From an uncultured Clostridia bacterium (GTDB lineage Bacteria; Bacillota_A; Clostridia; Christensenellales; Aristaeellaceae), in assembly GCA_946613955.1 (NCBI GenBank), contig CAMOGC010000018.1:1-16191 (forward strand): a stretch of 16,191 bases of DNA, in the 5' to 3' direction. Shown here piece after piece: positions 6,351 to 14,912 of the stretch. A program made the translations under genes and the position numbers. How positions within the stretch are numbered: position 1 is the first letter of the stretch; each line of letters begins with the position of its first letter. Under the pieces are notes generated by a model. That model was given only the letters and a program-made list of their open reading frames with translations. It did not search any database and was not told where the DNA came from.

Positions 6351-6612
6351 CGGCCGTCGCGCTCCCGCCGGGCCCTGCGCTTATCATCGGCACGATGATG
6401 GGACGGCAGCCCGCGGCCGTCGCGCTCCCGCCGGGCCCTGCGCTTTTCATCGGCACGATGATGGGACGGTCGCCCACTCCCATCGCGCCCCCCGCCAGGC
6501 CCTACGCTTATCACCGGCACGATGATGGGACGGTCGCCCGTCCCCGTCGCCCCCGCCGGGCCCTACGATTATCACCGGCACGATGATGGGACGGTCGCCC
6601 GCGGCCTTCGCG
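6351..6612. repeat. Tandem repeat, four units of about 63 bp, each with an interrupted palindrome
   Basis: Units begin near 6351, 6414, 6477 and 6539, followed by a fragment at about 6601. Each contains CCCGCCGGGCCCTGCGCTTATC or a variant, then GGCACGATGATGGGACGG. The palindrome is ATCATCG-GCA-CGATGAT, perfect in unit 1 (6383-6399) and with one mismatch in units 2-4. Palindrome centres at 6391, 6454, 6518 and 6579 are 63, 64 and 61 bases apart. Unequal unit lengths break any reading frame, so the array is unlikely to be coding as a whole. Confidence 0.85.
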
Positions 6613-6639
6613 CCACGTTTCGGAAGCGTTCTCCCGGGC

Positions 6640-6668
6640 AGTATAGCATACAAACAGTGCCTGCAAAA
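6640..6668 (-). promoter_or_regulatory. Extended -10 promoter reading into the 63-bp repeat array
   Basis: On the minus strand TGC-TATACT (-10 at 6640-6645, TG at 6647-6648) is an extended -10 element. The -35 is poor: TTTTGC at 17 bases, or TTGCAG at 15. The TG motif can compensate for that. A transcript would start near 6633, cross all four repeat units and reach the small membrane gene, a leader of about 315 bases. Confidence 0.45.
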
Positions 6669-6741
6669 AGCAGGGATTCAGCTCCTCCGCGGAGAAATGT
6701 TTATGGTCTGCGGTTTGCCGGGAATTCCGTTCCCCGTCCTC

Positions 6742-6850
6742 GGCCTGCGCGCCAAAGATTTTGCCCGCTGCCGTTCTTTTTTTCCCAGTCCGCGGCCCGC
6801 GCGGCGAAGATTTCGCCTGCTGCCGTCTTCCTGTCCTTTTCCCGCGCCTG
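6742..6850. repeat. Two-copy imperfect direct repeat, unit about 52 bp
   Basis: GGCCTGCGCGCCAAAGATTT... (from 6742) recurs from 6794 with about seven differences over the first 37 bases. Flanking pieces near 6727 and 6851 suggest further worn copies. It lies directly upstream of the giant plus-strand gene and is not coding in any convincing frame. Confidence 0.6.
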
Positions 6851-6914
6851 GGCCGCCCGCGGTTTCCCGGGCGCGGTTCGATGAAAAGCCTTTTTCCTGA
6901 AAGAGGGGTTCCTT

Positions 6915-9900
6915 TTGAAAGCATATTTCCTTCCGCTGGGCGAGGCGGCCGACCGGTCCCTTCCCGCCATCCTGGCCGCCTTCAGCTGCGGCGCGGTTCG
7001 GGAAGTGCCCGAGGTTTCCATGCTGCGGATCCTGCCCTCCGCCCCCGACTCCCTGGCCGGCGCCATGATGGAGGATATCAACGCCTGCCATCGTTTTTTT
7101 GCCGGAAAGGACGCTTTTTCCCTTTTCCGCGCTTCTTTCTCCTCCGAGGTCTGGCAGCCGGAGCTGCCGGAGCGCTCCCGCCTGATCGGAAACGAGGCCT
7201 CCGCGCTGCTTCTCTCCGCCCTGCGGGGAGAAAACCAGCCCCTTTCCTTCCGGACGGATCGGGAAGCCGCCGAATGGGCCCTGTCCGCCCTGCTGGAGGA
7301 GGGCGGGGACGCCTGCGCTCCGCTCCTGCGGATGAAGGACGAGATGGCCCTCTTCCTGGCCCGGGGCGAGGATGTCCGGGTCATGCTCCTGTGCGACCTG
7401 ACCGACGGATTCGCCGCGGGGCTGGCCTGCGCCGTCCTGCGCTTTTTCCGCCGTTCCTTTCCGGAGAAGGCCCCCTTCCTTGGGCTGATTGCCGAAGTCC
7501 GCGACAGCGCAGAGGGCGCCCTGGGCGACGCCCGCTCCGCCCTTTCCGCCCTCAGCGACCGCCAGCTCGTTCGCCCCTCGGACGATCGGGAAACCACGGG
7601 CGCCGACGCCTGCTGGCTGCTGGGCCTGCCCGCCTCCCTGGTCGACGGGGAGGAGTCCCGGCGTCTCATGGACTGGGCCGCGGCCCGGGTGCTGGGGGAA
7701 GCGCTGGGCGGGCCAAAGGTGCCCTCCGCCGGGCTCCACACCCGCGAGGCTCCCGGCATCCTGACCCTGCAGGCCCTGGATCAGCAGGCCCGGCCCGCCG
7801 CCGCCTTTCTCCGGGGCGCCTTCTGGTGCCTGAGCGATCTGTTTCCCTCCCTCCGCCAGTTTTTCGATCATCCCGCCCTGCTCCGCTCCCTGGCGCCCGC
7901 CTCGCGGGGCGGCCTTTTCCGCCGGATTTTCCGTTCCGGGGATGGGGGCGTGTCTTTCCCGCGGGAGCTGGACACGGTGGAGCGGGCGCTGAAAGCCATC
8001 TGTCTGCAGATTCTGACGCTGATCCGGGCCCTGCCCGCCCCGCTGCGGGAGGCGGATCAGGCCACGGCCCTCTGGCAGGAGGCGGTGCGCGCCTGCGGGC
8101 GTTGGGTGACGGTGGCCTCCGAATACGATGTCAGCCGGAAGGAGGCCGAGGATTCCGGCCTCGATAAGGTGCAGCCCGTGCATCGAGACTCCATGAGCGA
8201 CACCGCCGAGGAGGAGCAGCTCCGCAAGCTGGACCAGATGGCGGCCACGCTCTCCGCCGCGGAGGGCGAGCGCGCCGGCGTGTTCCGCGCCCTGGGGGGC
8301 TTCCGCGCCCGCCAGGCGCTGGAGGACTGTCTGGCCCGCTGCCGGGTGGCGGAGGTCAGCGCCCGGGAAAAGCTGGTGCTGCTGCCCGCCGGCTCCGCCG
8401 AGGAGCGCTATGCCCTGGGTCTGCAGGAGCGGCGGGTCCGCATGCTGAAAGCCGCGGTGGACCGCTGTCTGCGGGATCTGGAGGCTGCCTGCGGGAGAGA
8501 AGCTCTTTTCGTTTCCGCCTCCCAGCGCCCCTCTTCTCCCTTTGCCGGGGAGATTCTGGATCCCGCCCTGGCGGAAAACGCCTTTACGATGCTGACCGCC
8601 TCCGGCGAGGAATCGGAAAACGCCGCCCGGACCCTGCGGGACGGGCTGGGTTCGCTCCTGAAGGGCTATCCCATGAACGACAGCCGGATGCTGCTGAAAA
8701 ACCTGCTGACGGTGTGCCGCCGGCCGGATGCCGAAGCTCCCCTGCGCAGCCTGATGGAAGGGGTCTTCTCCGTCTGCGGGGTGGAGGTGTCCGGCGTCCG
8801 CTTCCAGAGCGCCGGGGATGTGCCCGCCGTGCCGCTGCTGCCGGATCTTCGGGGGGAAAGCCGTTTCTTCCCGCTGTCCGCCGCCGCGGGCCGGCTGATC
8901 GCCCCCGTGGAGCCGGATCGCACCCATGTCCGCCGGGGGCTGCTGGCCCTTCTGATCCTGCGGGAATACCGGCGCCGCGCCGGGGCGGACGCATCCCTCG
9001 AGCTCCTTCCCATTTCCCCGGGGGACGCGCCCCTTTCCCAGGTCTATCTTTCCTCCCGGGGGGCCAAAGGCGCGTTCATCGCCTGCCTCTGCCGGGAAAG
9101 CCGCCGGGCGCCGGTGGCTGTGCTGCTGCCGGGTCTGGGGCTGGAGCCCGCGCATCTGATGAAAGCGGATACGGATCTCATTCCCTCCTTTGCCGTCTGG
9201 GCGGATCGGGAAACCGCCGAATTCCGGGATCCCTGCCTGTATCTGAGCGAGGGGGACCGCCGGATTCTCACGGAGCAGCTGACCCGCATGCGGGCGGACA
9301 TGAAGGACGCCCGCAGCAAGCCCTTCCTGGATTTTCTGGCGGACTGGCATCAGGACATCGTCCACGCCCGTCCCGGCCACCAGGAGGATCCTTCCCTTTC
9401 CCTCCGGCTTCGGATCGCCTGCGGGCTGACCCGTCTGCCCATCTGGCAGAAGGAGCTCTCCCGGGCAGTGTCCCGCTTTGAATCCGGCCTGGAGACGGAC
9501 GCCGTCTGCGCCGCCCTGAGCGGAAGCCCTTCCTTTGCCGCGGCCCAGACGAAGGTGTCCGAGGATGTGCTTTATACCTTCCGGGGCACCCCGCTCGCCC
9601 GGGAAAGCGCCGTTTTCCTTCTGGAAAGCGCGCACGCGCCGGAGGAGGAGACCCTCCTGGCCTCCCTGAACACCGAGTGCGACATTCTGGAGCACTCCTC
9701 CGACGATTATCATGAGGCGCTGGCCGCCGGGCTGGAGGAACTGCTGGCCCGCTATCCCGGCGCCGATCCCCAGGCCACCGCCGTCGCGCGGAAGCTGCTG
9801 GAGGAGGCGAAGGAACCGATCCGGGAGGAAGTCACCGAGCTGACCTGGCCCTGGGATACGGTTTCCGCCTCGGTCCAGACGATTTTGACCGAATGCCTGG

Positions 9901-12131
9901 GGCCGGAGCTGGCCTCCGCCGCCCTGCGGCCCTTCAGCGAGGCCCTGGCCCTGATTCCCGCCCGGGGAGGCGAGGTCATCGGCGACGCGCTGCTGTCCTC
10001 CCTCTGTCTGATCTCCCGGGAAGCCGACGCCCCCGCCGAAGCGGAAAATACGGAATCCTCCGCCGAACCCGCGGCGGATTTTCAGGAGCAGGAACGGGCG
10101 CCCGCAGCCGCCGTCCGTTCCGACGCGGCGCTGCCCCCGCTGGATCCGGATTTTGCCGCCCTGCTGTGCCGGACGCCCCGCGGCCGAACCCTGATCCGGG
10201 ACGGGTTTCTGTCCTTCTCCGCCGAGGGAAGCCGTATCCGGGCGTCCCTGACGCTGGAGGGCGCCTTTACCCTGAAGCTGACCCGCGTCTATGCCGGGGA
10301 GGAGATCATTCCCTTCTACGCGCATGATCTGCCCACCGTCGCTCTCTGGCCCTCCCTGCCCTTCGATCCGGAAAAATGGCGGGCCTATTTTACCTATGCC
10401 CATTGCCCGGAGGATCTCCAGATTTCCCTGTGCACCGGGAAGGAGATCATCCCCGTCGGCGGCAGCGCCCCGCGCTTTTCCGCCTGTACCCCGGCCTTTC
10501 CCCTGTGCTATCTTTTCCGAAAGGGAGGGCGAAGCGTCGGCGCCCTGCCGAATCTCCTGCCCGCCCCGGATCTGCCCGCCGGCGGGGACTGGACGGCCTG
10601 CATCGATTTCGGCGCCTCGGCCCTCTCGGTCATCTTTACCGAGGGCAGCCGCCGCTTCCCCCTCCAGGGGCCCGTTTCCGTCCGGACCATTTTGCGCAGC
10701 CCCGCCGCCGCGGAGGATCTGCTCTGGCGGGAGTTCCTGCCGGCGGTGCCGGTTTCGGCGCTGCTTCCCGCCGCCCTCCGCATTTTCCGGAACGAGCCGG
10801 GCGCCGGGGATCTTCCCTTCCGGGACAGCTGCGTCTTCATGTCCTCCTCGCTGCGGGACGTGCTGGATGTTCCCCCGGAGGCGCTGTATACCGATCTGAA
10901 ATGGAACGGCGAGAAGGGCCGTTCCGTCCGGCTCTGTCTCCATCAGGTCATGCTCATGGCCGCGCTGCAGGCCCGGCTGGCCGGCGCCGCCTCCCTGGGA
11001 TGGCGGGCCGCCCTGCCGGATGAGATGGCCTCCGAGGGCCGGGACAGGCTGGCGGATCTTTTCCATTCTCTGGCGGAAAAAATCCGGGACGAAAGCGGGC
11101 TGCCCCTGCCGCCCAAAGCTCCTCCCGTGCTGTTCGCCCCGGAAAGCAGCGCGCTGGGCGCCTATTTCCGCTTCTGCTCCCCGGACAACGCCCGCGGCGG
11201 GTTCATGACGCTGGATCTGGGCGCCGATACGGCGGATATCTCCCTGTTCCTGCGGGGCCGGGAAGCCGCCGCCCGTACCTGCCAGCTGCCCCTGGGCTTC
11301 CATAATATGCTCCTGCCCGATCTCCTGCGGGATCCGGATCTGATCGGGAGCGATTTCGGCTTCATCCCCGATCCCCTGCTCCAGGAGGACCTGGCCGCCT
11401 TCCGGGCCGTGCTGGACCGGGCCAGGTCGGATGCCGCCGCCCTGCGCCAGGCCCGCTATGCCCTGGACGCCCTGGTGGCCGATCACGGGGATATGCTTCT
11501 TTCCGCCCTGGCCCAGCGCCGCGCCGATGGCGCCCCCGGCCGCTCCGGCGCTCTGGTGCTCTTTTACGCCGGATGGCTGATGATGCTCTGCGGCCTGGTG
11601 CTGCTCCAGATCGCCGGCGACAGCCAGCGCAACGATTCCCTGCCGGAAAGCATGACCCTTTTCCTGGCGGGCCGGGGCGCCGGATGGATCGAGCGGATGA
11701 GTCCGCCGGTCAAAACCGCCCTCTGGCATTTCCTTACCATGTTCCGCAACCCCCGGGTCTCCTCCCTTTATCTGGTCTTCTCGGCGGAGAAAAAGCTGGA
11801 AATCCCGGTCGGCCTTTCCCTCGTGGGGGAAACCACCGCCGGCGTTCCCCGGCCCTCCGCGGTGCCCGCGTCCATTTCGGTCCGCCCGGAGGAGCTCCTG
11901 CCGGAATTTCTCGTCCGCTTCCGCCGGGAATTTCCGCAGGAGGCGGCCCTGCTCTTCCCCGGCCTGTATGCCAATGATTACTATGATCCCTTTACTCCCT
12001 TTGGCCGCCAGGCTATCCTGCAGGCGGGCCAGGCGGCCTTCGCCGGGAGAGGGGAAGCGCCCCGGCCCTATTCCGCCCTCAGCGCGTTTCCGGGGCTGCT
12101 GATGGATATCCTGCGGGAGGGTTTTGCCTGA
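6915..12131 (+). CDS. Giant protein with tubulin-like N-terminal and actin/Hsp70-like C-terminal domains
   Basis: This 1738-residue protein has no signal peptide and is probably cytoplasmic. The C-terminal part shows the five ATP-site elements of the actin/Hsp70 fold in order: phosphate-1 'CIDFGASALS' (1229-1238), a 'FAPESSALGAYF' connecting motif (1407-1418), phosphate-2 'LDLGADTADISLF' (1433-1445), 'LPLGFHNML' after it, and adenosine motif 'LFLAGRGAGW' (1582-1591). The first 330 residues follow the strand-helix order of tubulin-like domains, with 'VMLLCDLTDGFAAGLACAVL' (from 156) where FtsZ has its glycine-rich GTP loop, then an 'ARSALSAL' helix near 206. That loop is degenerate, so GTP binding is doubtful. 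Residues 425-523 are charged and helical; 1035-1075 is an acidic linker. TTG start, with GAGGGG upstream. The gene runs into the methyltransferase gene after one base. The C-terminal call is firm, the N-terminal one inferred; cellular role unknown. Confidence 0.85.
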   Translation: MKAYFLPLGEAADRSLPAILAAFSCGAVREVPEVSMLRILPSAPDSLAGAMMEDINACHRFFAGKDAFSLFRASFSSEVWQPELPERSRLIGNEASALLLSALRGENQPLSFRTDREAAEWALSALLEEGGDACAPLLRMKDEMALFLARGEDVRVMLLCDLTDGFAAGLACAVLRFFRRSFPEKAPFLGLIAEVRDSAEGALGDARSALSALSDRQLVRPSDDRETTGADACWLLGLPASLVDGEESRRLMDWAAARVLGEALGGPKVPSAGLHTREAPGILTLQALDQQARPAAAFLRGAFWCLSDLFPSLRQFFDHPALLRSLAPASRGGLFRRIFRSGDGGVSFPRELDTVERALKAICLQILTLIRALPAPLREADQATALWQEAVRACGRWVTVASEYDVSRKEAEDSGLDKVQPVHRDSMSDTAEEEQLRKLDQMAATLSAAEGERAGVFRALGGFRARQALEDCLARCRVAEVSAREKLVLLPAGSAEERYALGLQERRVRMLKAAVDRCLRDLEAACGREALFVSASQRPSSPFAGEILDPALAENAFTMLTASGEESENAARTLRDGLGSLLKGYPMNDSRMLLKNLLTVCRRPDAEAPLRSLMEGVFSVCGVEVSGVRFQSAGDVPAVPLLPDLRGESRFFPLSAAAGRLIAPVEPDRTHVRRGLLALLILREYRRRAGADASLELLPISPGDAPLSQVYLSSRGAKGAFIACLCRESRRAPVAVLLPGLGLEPAHLMKADTDLIPSFAVWADRETAEFRDPCLYLSEGDRRILTEQLTRMRADMKDARSKPFLDFLADWHQDIVHARPGHQEDPSLSLRLRIACGLTRLPIWQKELSRAVSRFESGLETDAVCAALSGSPSFAAAQTKVSEDVLYTFRGTPLARESAVFLLESAHAPEEETLLASLNTECDILEHSSDDYHEALAAGLEELLARYPGADPQATAVARKLLEEAKEPIREEVTELTWPWDTVSASVQTILTECLGPELASAALRPFSEALALIPARGGEVIGDALLSSLCLISREADAPAEAENTESSAEPAADFQEQERAPAAAVRSDAALPPLDPDFAALLCRTPRGRTLIRDGFLSFSAEGSRIRASLTLEGAFTLKLTRVYAGEEIIPFYAHDLPTVALWPSLPFDPEKWRAYFTYAHCPEDLQISLCTGKEIIPVGGSAPRFSACTPAFPLCYLFRKGGRSVGALPNLLPAPDLPAGGDWTACIDFGASALSVIFTEGSRRFPLQGPVSVRTILRSPAAAEDLLWREFLPAVPVSALLPAALRIFRNEPGAGDLPFRDSCVFMSSSLRDVLDVPPEALYTDLKWNGEKGRSVRLCLHQVMLMAALQARLAGAASLGWRAALPDEMASEGRDRLADLFHSLAEKIRDESGLPLPPKAPPVLFAPESSALGAYFRFCSPDNARGGFMTLDLGADTADISLFLRGREAAARTCQLPLGFHNMLLPDLLRDPDLIGSDFGFIPDPLLQEDLAAFRAVLDRARSDAAALRQARYALDALVADHGDMLLSALAQRRADGAPGRSGALVLFYAGWLMMLCGLVLLQIAGDSQRNDSLPESMTLFLAGRGAGWIERMSPPVKTALWHFLTMFRNPRVSSLYLVFSAEKKLEIPVGLSLVGETTAGVPRPSAVPASISVRPEELLPEFLVRFRREFPQEAALLFPGLYANDYYDPFTPFGRQAILQAGQAAFAGRGEAPRPYSALSAFPGLLMDILREGFA

Positions 12132-12132
12132 A

Positions 12133-12888
12133 ATGAGGATCGAAAAACTGTCTTCCCTGAAAAACCCCCGGGTGCGGCTTCTCCGCTCCCTGAAGGATCG
12201 GAAGGGCCGGAAGGAGACGGGTCTCTTCCTGGTCGAGGGGGATAAAATGACCGCCGAGGCCTTGTCCTCCGGGTTTTCCGTCCGCTGCCTGCTTGTGCGG
12301 GAGAATCATCCTCTCCCCGAGGGGCTGCCGGAGGATCTGCCGGTCTGCGTGATGCCGGAGGAGGTTTTGGCGGCGGTCTGCGATACCAGAACGCCCCAGG
12401 GCATCGCCGCGGCGGTGGAGATGCGCTCCGTCCCCATGACCGGGGAAAAGCTCATCGCCCTGGACGGTCTCCAGGATCCGGGAAACGTGGGTACCATTGT
12501 GCGTACGGCGGACGCGGCCGGCTTCGGGGGCGTTCTGCTCAGTCCCGACTGCGCCGACGTCTTTTCCCCGAAAACCCTTCGGGCCACCATGGGCAGCATT
12601 TTCCGGGTGGGCCTCGCCTTTCCCGCCTCCCTGCCGGAGGAGCTGGCCCGGCTTCGGGAAGAGGGATATTCGGTCCTTTCCTCCCAGCTCGACGGAGATC
12701 CCTTCTATGAAAGAAGCGGCGTTTGTGATAAACTGGTGCTGGTGGTGGGAAACGAGGGAAACGGCGTCTCCCCCGCGGTCCGGCGGGAAGCCACCCATCA
12801 TCTGCGCCTGCCCATGCGGGGCGGCGCCGAATCCCTGAACGCGGCCGTCGCCGCCGCCGTCATGATGTATGACCTGACGCGGCCCTGA
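12133..12888 (+). CDS. SpoU/TrmH-family RNA 2'-O-methyltransferase
   Basis: This 251-residue protein should transfer a methyl group from S-adenosylmethionine to a ribose 2'-OH in rRNA or tRNA. The knotted SpoU fold is marked by three motifs: 'DPGNVGTIVRTADAAG' (115-130), 'VVGNEGNGVS' (204-213) and 'LPMRGGAESLNAAVA' (226-240). The N-terminal substrate-binding domain (about 1-95) has the usual 'SLKNPRVRLLRSL' and 'LFLVEGDKM' segments, so it is closest to RlmB/YsgA-type rRNA enzymes; the exact target cannot be read. Start ATG at 12133 is one base after the stop of the giant gene, with GGAGG 12 bases upstream inside that gene. A TTG at 12124 is possible but too close to that site. The two genes are probably translated from one mRNA. 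Confidence 0.95.
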   Translation: MRIEKLSSLKNPRVRLLRSLKDRKGRKETGLFLVEGDKMTAEALSSGFSVRCLLVRENHPLPEGLPEDLPVCVMPEEVLAAVCDTRTPQGIAAAVEMRSVPMTGEKLIALDGLQDPGNVGTIVRTADAAGFGGVLLSPDCADVFSPKTLRATMGSIFRVGLAFPASLPEELARLREEGYSVLSSQLDGDPFYERSGVCDKLVLVVGNEGNGVSPAVRREATHHLRLPMRGGAESLNAAVAAAVMMYDLTRP

Positions 12889-12938
12889 TCCGCGCTTTCG
12901 GACTTCCCCTGCTCTCCCTGAATGGAGGTAATGAAAAC

Positions 12939-14876
12939 ATGGATGTGAAATACTATGCCCGCGCCCGCCAGAGGGGCCTTCGGGCCTTCGGACAGGCAAC
13001 CCGGAACAATACGGATCCCTATCTCCCGGTGCTGGAGGAAAAGGTGCCGGCCCTGAATTCCCTGACCCGGGTTTCCCTGGGCGTCCAGTCCATCCCCCTG
13101 GATCGGGTGGTGGGCTCCGTTTCCCGTGGCCGGTCCTACGCCTTTGCCAACAATTTTATGCCGATTCTGGAGATGAACTCCGAATTCTGTACCAAATGGA
13201 CCATCCTTTATGACTCCATCGAAAAGGACGGCATGCGCGATCCGGCCAAGATGGTGGAATACATGGGGTATTACTATCTGGTGGAGGGCAATAAGCGGAC
13301 CAGCGTCCTGAAATTCCTGGACGCGGAGTACATCGACGCGGACGTGACCCGCGCCCTCCCGGTGCGGACGGAGGATCCCGCCGTCGTCGCCTATTATGAA
13401 TACTGCGACTTTTCCAAGGCCAGCGGCCTCTATGACCTCTTCCTGACCAAGCCCGGCTCCTATGACCGGCTGTCCTCCCTGCCGGGGATGAAAAGCGGCG
13501 ATACCTGGTCCCAGGACGATACCCTGAGCCTGAAGAAGCTGTACCATTATTTCTATTCCGTCTATCGGAACATGGGGCAGGAAAAGGCCCTCATTCCCTG
13601 CGGGGACGCCTTTCTCCGGTGGCTGCTGGCCTTCGGCTATGAGGATGTCCGAGATATGAGCCTTTCGGACGTGGAAAAGAATGTCCGCCTGATGCAGGAG
13701 GAGTTCCTCCTCCGGGAGGATGAGTTGAGTCTGGTCATGGATCATCGGGAAAATGATCCCGCCCCGACGCTGATCAACACCCTCTTCCACCCCTCCAAGA
13801 TCAAGGCGGCCTTCCTCTATACCCGCTCCATCGCCGACTCCGCCTGGAATTACTGGCACGATATGGGCCGGCTGGAGGCTCAGGAAAAGCTGGGGGACCG
13901 GGTGGAAACCCTGAGCCGGGTTACGCCCTCCCGGACGGAAACGGAGGAGGAGATCGAGCGTCTCATCAAGGACGGGGTACAGCTGATTTTCGCCACCTCG
14001 CCGCTGATGCTCAACAGCTTCATCGAGCCCTCCCTGCGCCATCCGGACAAAAAGCTGCTGGTCTGCAGCCAGCTGACGGGTTATCACCATGTGCCCACCT
14101 ATTACCTCCGCTTCTTCGAGGCCAAGTTCCTGCTGGGCATGGCGGCGGGGCTGCTGGCCAAAAACGGAAAAATCGGCTACATCGCCGATTATCCGATTTA
14201 CGGAACCCCCAGCATGATCAACGCCTTCGCCGTGGGGGCCCGCATGGTGAACCCGGACGCCCGCATTTACCTCAACTGGACTTCCCTTCTCAGCTTTGAC
14301 CCGGTGGAGCCCTTCCACGATCCCTCGATCCAGGTCATCTGCAACCGGGATCTGACCGCCCCCAATCCCTCCTCCCGGGATTCCGGCCTCTATGTCCGCC
14401 AGAATGGGGAAATCCGCTCCATCGCGACCCTGGTGCCCCGGTGGGGCGTCTTCTATCAGCATATCATGGAGCTGATGCTCAAGGGCGTCTTCGATGCCGC
14501 CTCCGAAAGCAGCTCCTCCTCCCTGGCCTACTGGTGGGGAATCAGCGCGAACACCCTGGACGTGGTCTTCTCCTCCCGGATGGATCCCGCCGCCGTCCGC
14601 CTGATCAAAATCCTCCAGGCCCAGTTCCGGGATCAGGCCTTTACCCCCTTCGAAGGGGAGATGAAGGACCAGCAGGGAATCCTCCGCTGCGCTCCGGATC
14701 AGCGGCTGACCCCGGCGGAAATCCTCTGCATGGATTATCTGGCGGACAACGTGGTGGGTTCCCTTCCCTCCCTGGAGGAGCTGACCCCCGAAGCCCGTCC
14801 CCTGGCGCAGAGCCAGGGCATCGGCAGCCTGGCCAAGTCCGACGTCAGCGCCATTTCCTGGAACGAGAAAGGCTGA
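12939..14876 (+). CDS. ParB-like domain fused to BMP/PnrA-type ligand-binding domain, cytoplasmic
   Basis: This 645-residue protein has two recognisable parts. Residues about 50-140 resemble a ParB/sulfiredoxin-like domain: 'IPLDRVVGSVSRGRSY' (52-67) and 'YYLVEGNKRTSVLKFL' (112-127), where ParB proteins have 'vvDGhHRv'. Residues about 287-590 resemble BMP-family (Med/PnrA-like) binding proteins: 'KIKAAFLYTRSIADSAWN' opens it, followed by 'GKIGYIADYPIYGTPSMINA' (410-429). BMP proteins usually are exported lipoproteins that bind purine nucleosides. Here there is no signal peptide or lipobox, so the protein should stay in the cytoplasm and may sense a small ligand and act on DNA or another protein. 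A helical segment (190-265) joins the domains. GGAGG lies 10 bases before the ATG. It follows the methyltransferase gene by 50 bases. Function is unproven. Confidence 0.88.
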   Translation: MDVKYYARARQRGLRAFGQATRNNTDPYLPVLEEKVPALNSLTRVSLGVQSIPLDRVVGSVSRGRSYAFANNFMPILEMNSEFCTKWTILYDSIEKDGMRDPAKMVEYMGYYYLVEGNKRTSVLKFLDAEYIDADVTRALPVRTEDPAVVAYYEYCDFSKASGLYDLFLTKPGSYDRLSSLPGMKSGDTWSQDDTLSLKKLYHYFYSVYRNMGQEKALIPCGDAFLRWLLAFGYEDVRDMSLSDVEKNVRLMQEEFLLREDELSLVMDHRENDPAPTLINTLFHPSKIKAAFLYTRSIADSAWNYWHDMGRLEAQEKLGDRVETLSRVTPSRTETEEEIERLIKDGVQLIFATSPLMLNSFIEPSLRHPDKKLLVCSQLTGYHHVPTYYLRFFEAKFLLGMAAGLLAKNGKIGYIADYPIYGTPSMINAFAVGARMVNPDARIYLNWTSLLSFDPVEPFHDPSIQVICNRDLTAPNPSSRDSGLYVRQNGEIRSIATLVPRWGVFYQHIMELMLKGVFDAASESSSSSLAYWWGISANTLDVVFSSRMDPAAVRLIKILQAQFRDQAFTPFEGEMKDQQGILRCAPDQRLTPAEILCMDYLADNVVGSLPSLEELTPEARPLAQSQGIGSLAKSDVSAISWNEKG

Positions 14877-14889
14877 CCGCCGGGCCGCC

Positions 14890-14912
14890 TTCCGGGGATC
14901 AGCGCCCCGGAA
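14890..14912. other. Hairpin in the gap after the ParB-BMP gene
   Basis: TTCCGGGG (14890-14897) and CCCCGGAA (14905-14912) form a perfect 8-bp stem with a 7-base loop, 14 bases past the stop codon. No T-run follows on the plus strand, so it may be a weak or factor-dependent terminator, or an mRNA-stabilising structure. Confidence 0.35.

Larger units (their letters stand above)
6613..6914. other. Divergent gap between the small membrane gene side and the giant plus-strand gene
   Basis: Here the transcription direction changes. A minus-strand promoter candidate is at 6640-6668. A 10-bp palindrome CTCCGCGGAG lies at about 6683-6692, and a two-copy repeat at 6742-6850. I found no convincing plus-strand promoter for the large gene at 6915; AT-rich boxes are lacking on that strand. 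Confidence 0.5.

Noticed and set aside
6351..6612. CRISPR array
   Set aside because: Units repeat almost along their full length with no variable spacers, only four copies, and no cas genes nearby. It is a tandem repeat.
6660..6674. CCTGC-AAAAA-GCAGG hairpin as a terminator
   Set aside because: Stem of only five pairs and no T-run on either side; too weak to call.
6678..11729. Open frame of 1683 codons on the minus strand opposite the giant gene
   Set aside because: Its product is dominated by Gly, Gln, Arg and Pro with no folded-domain motifs, while the plus strand shows clear ATP-site motifs. GC-rich third positions remove stop codons from this antisense frame.
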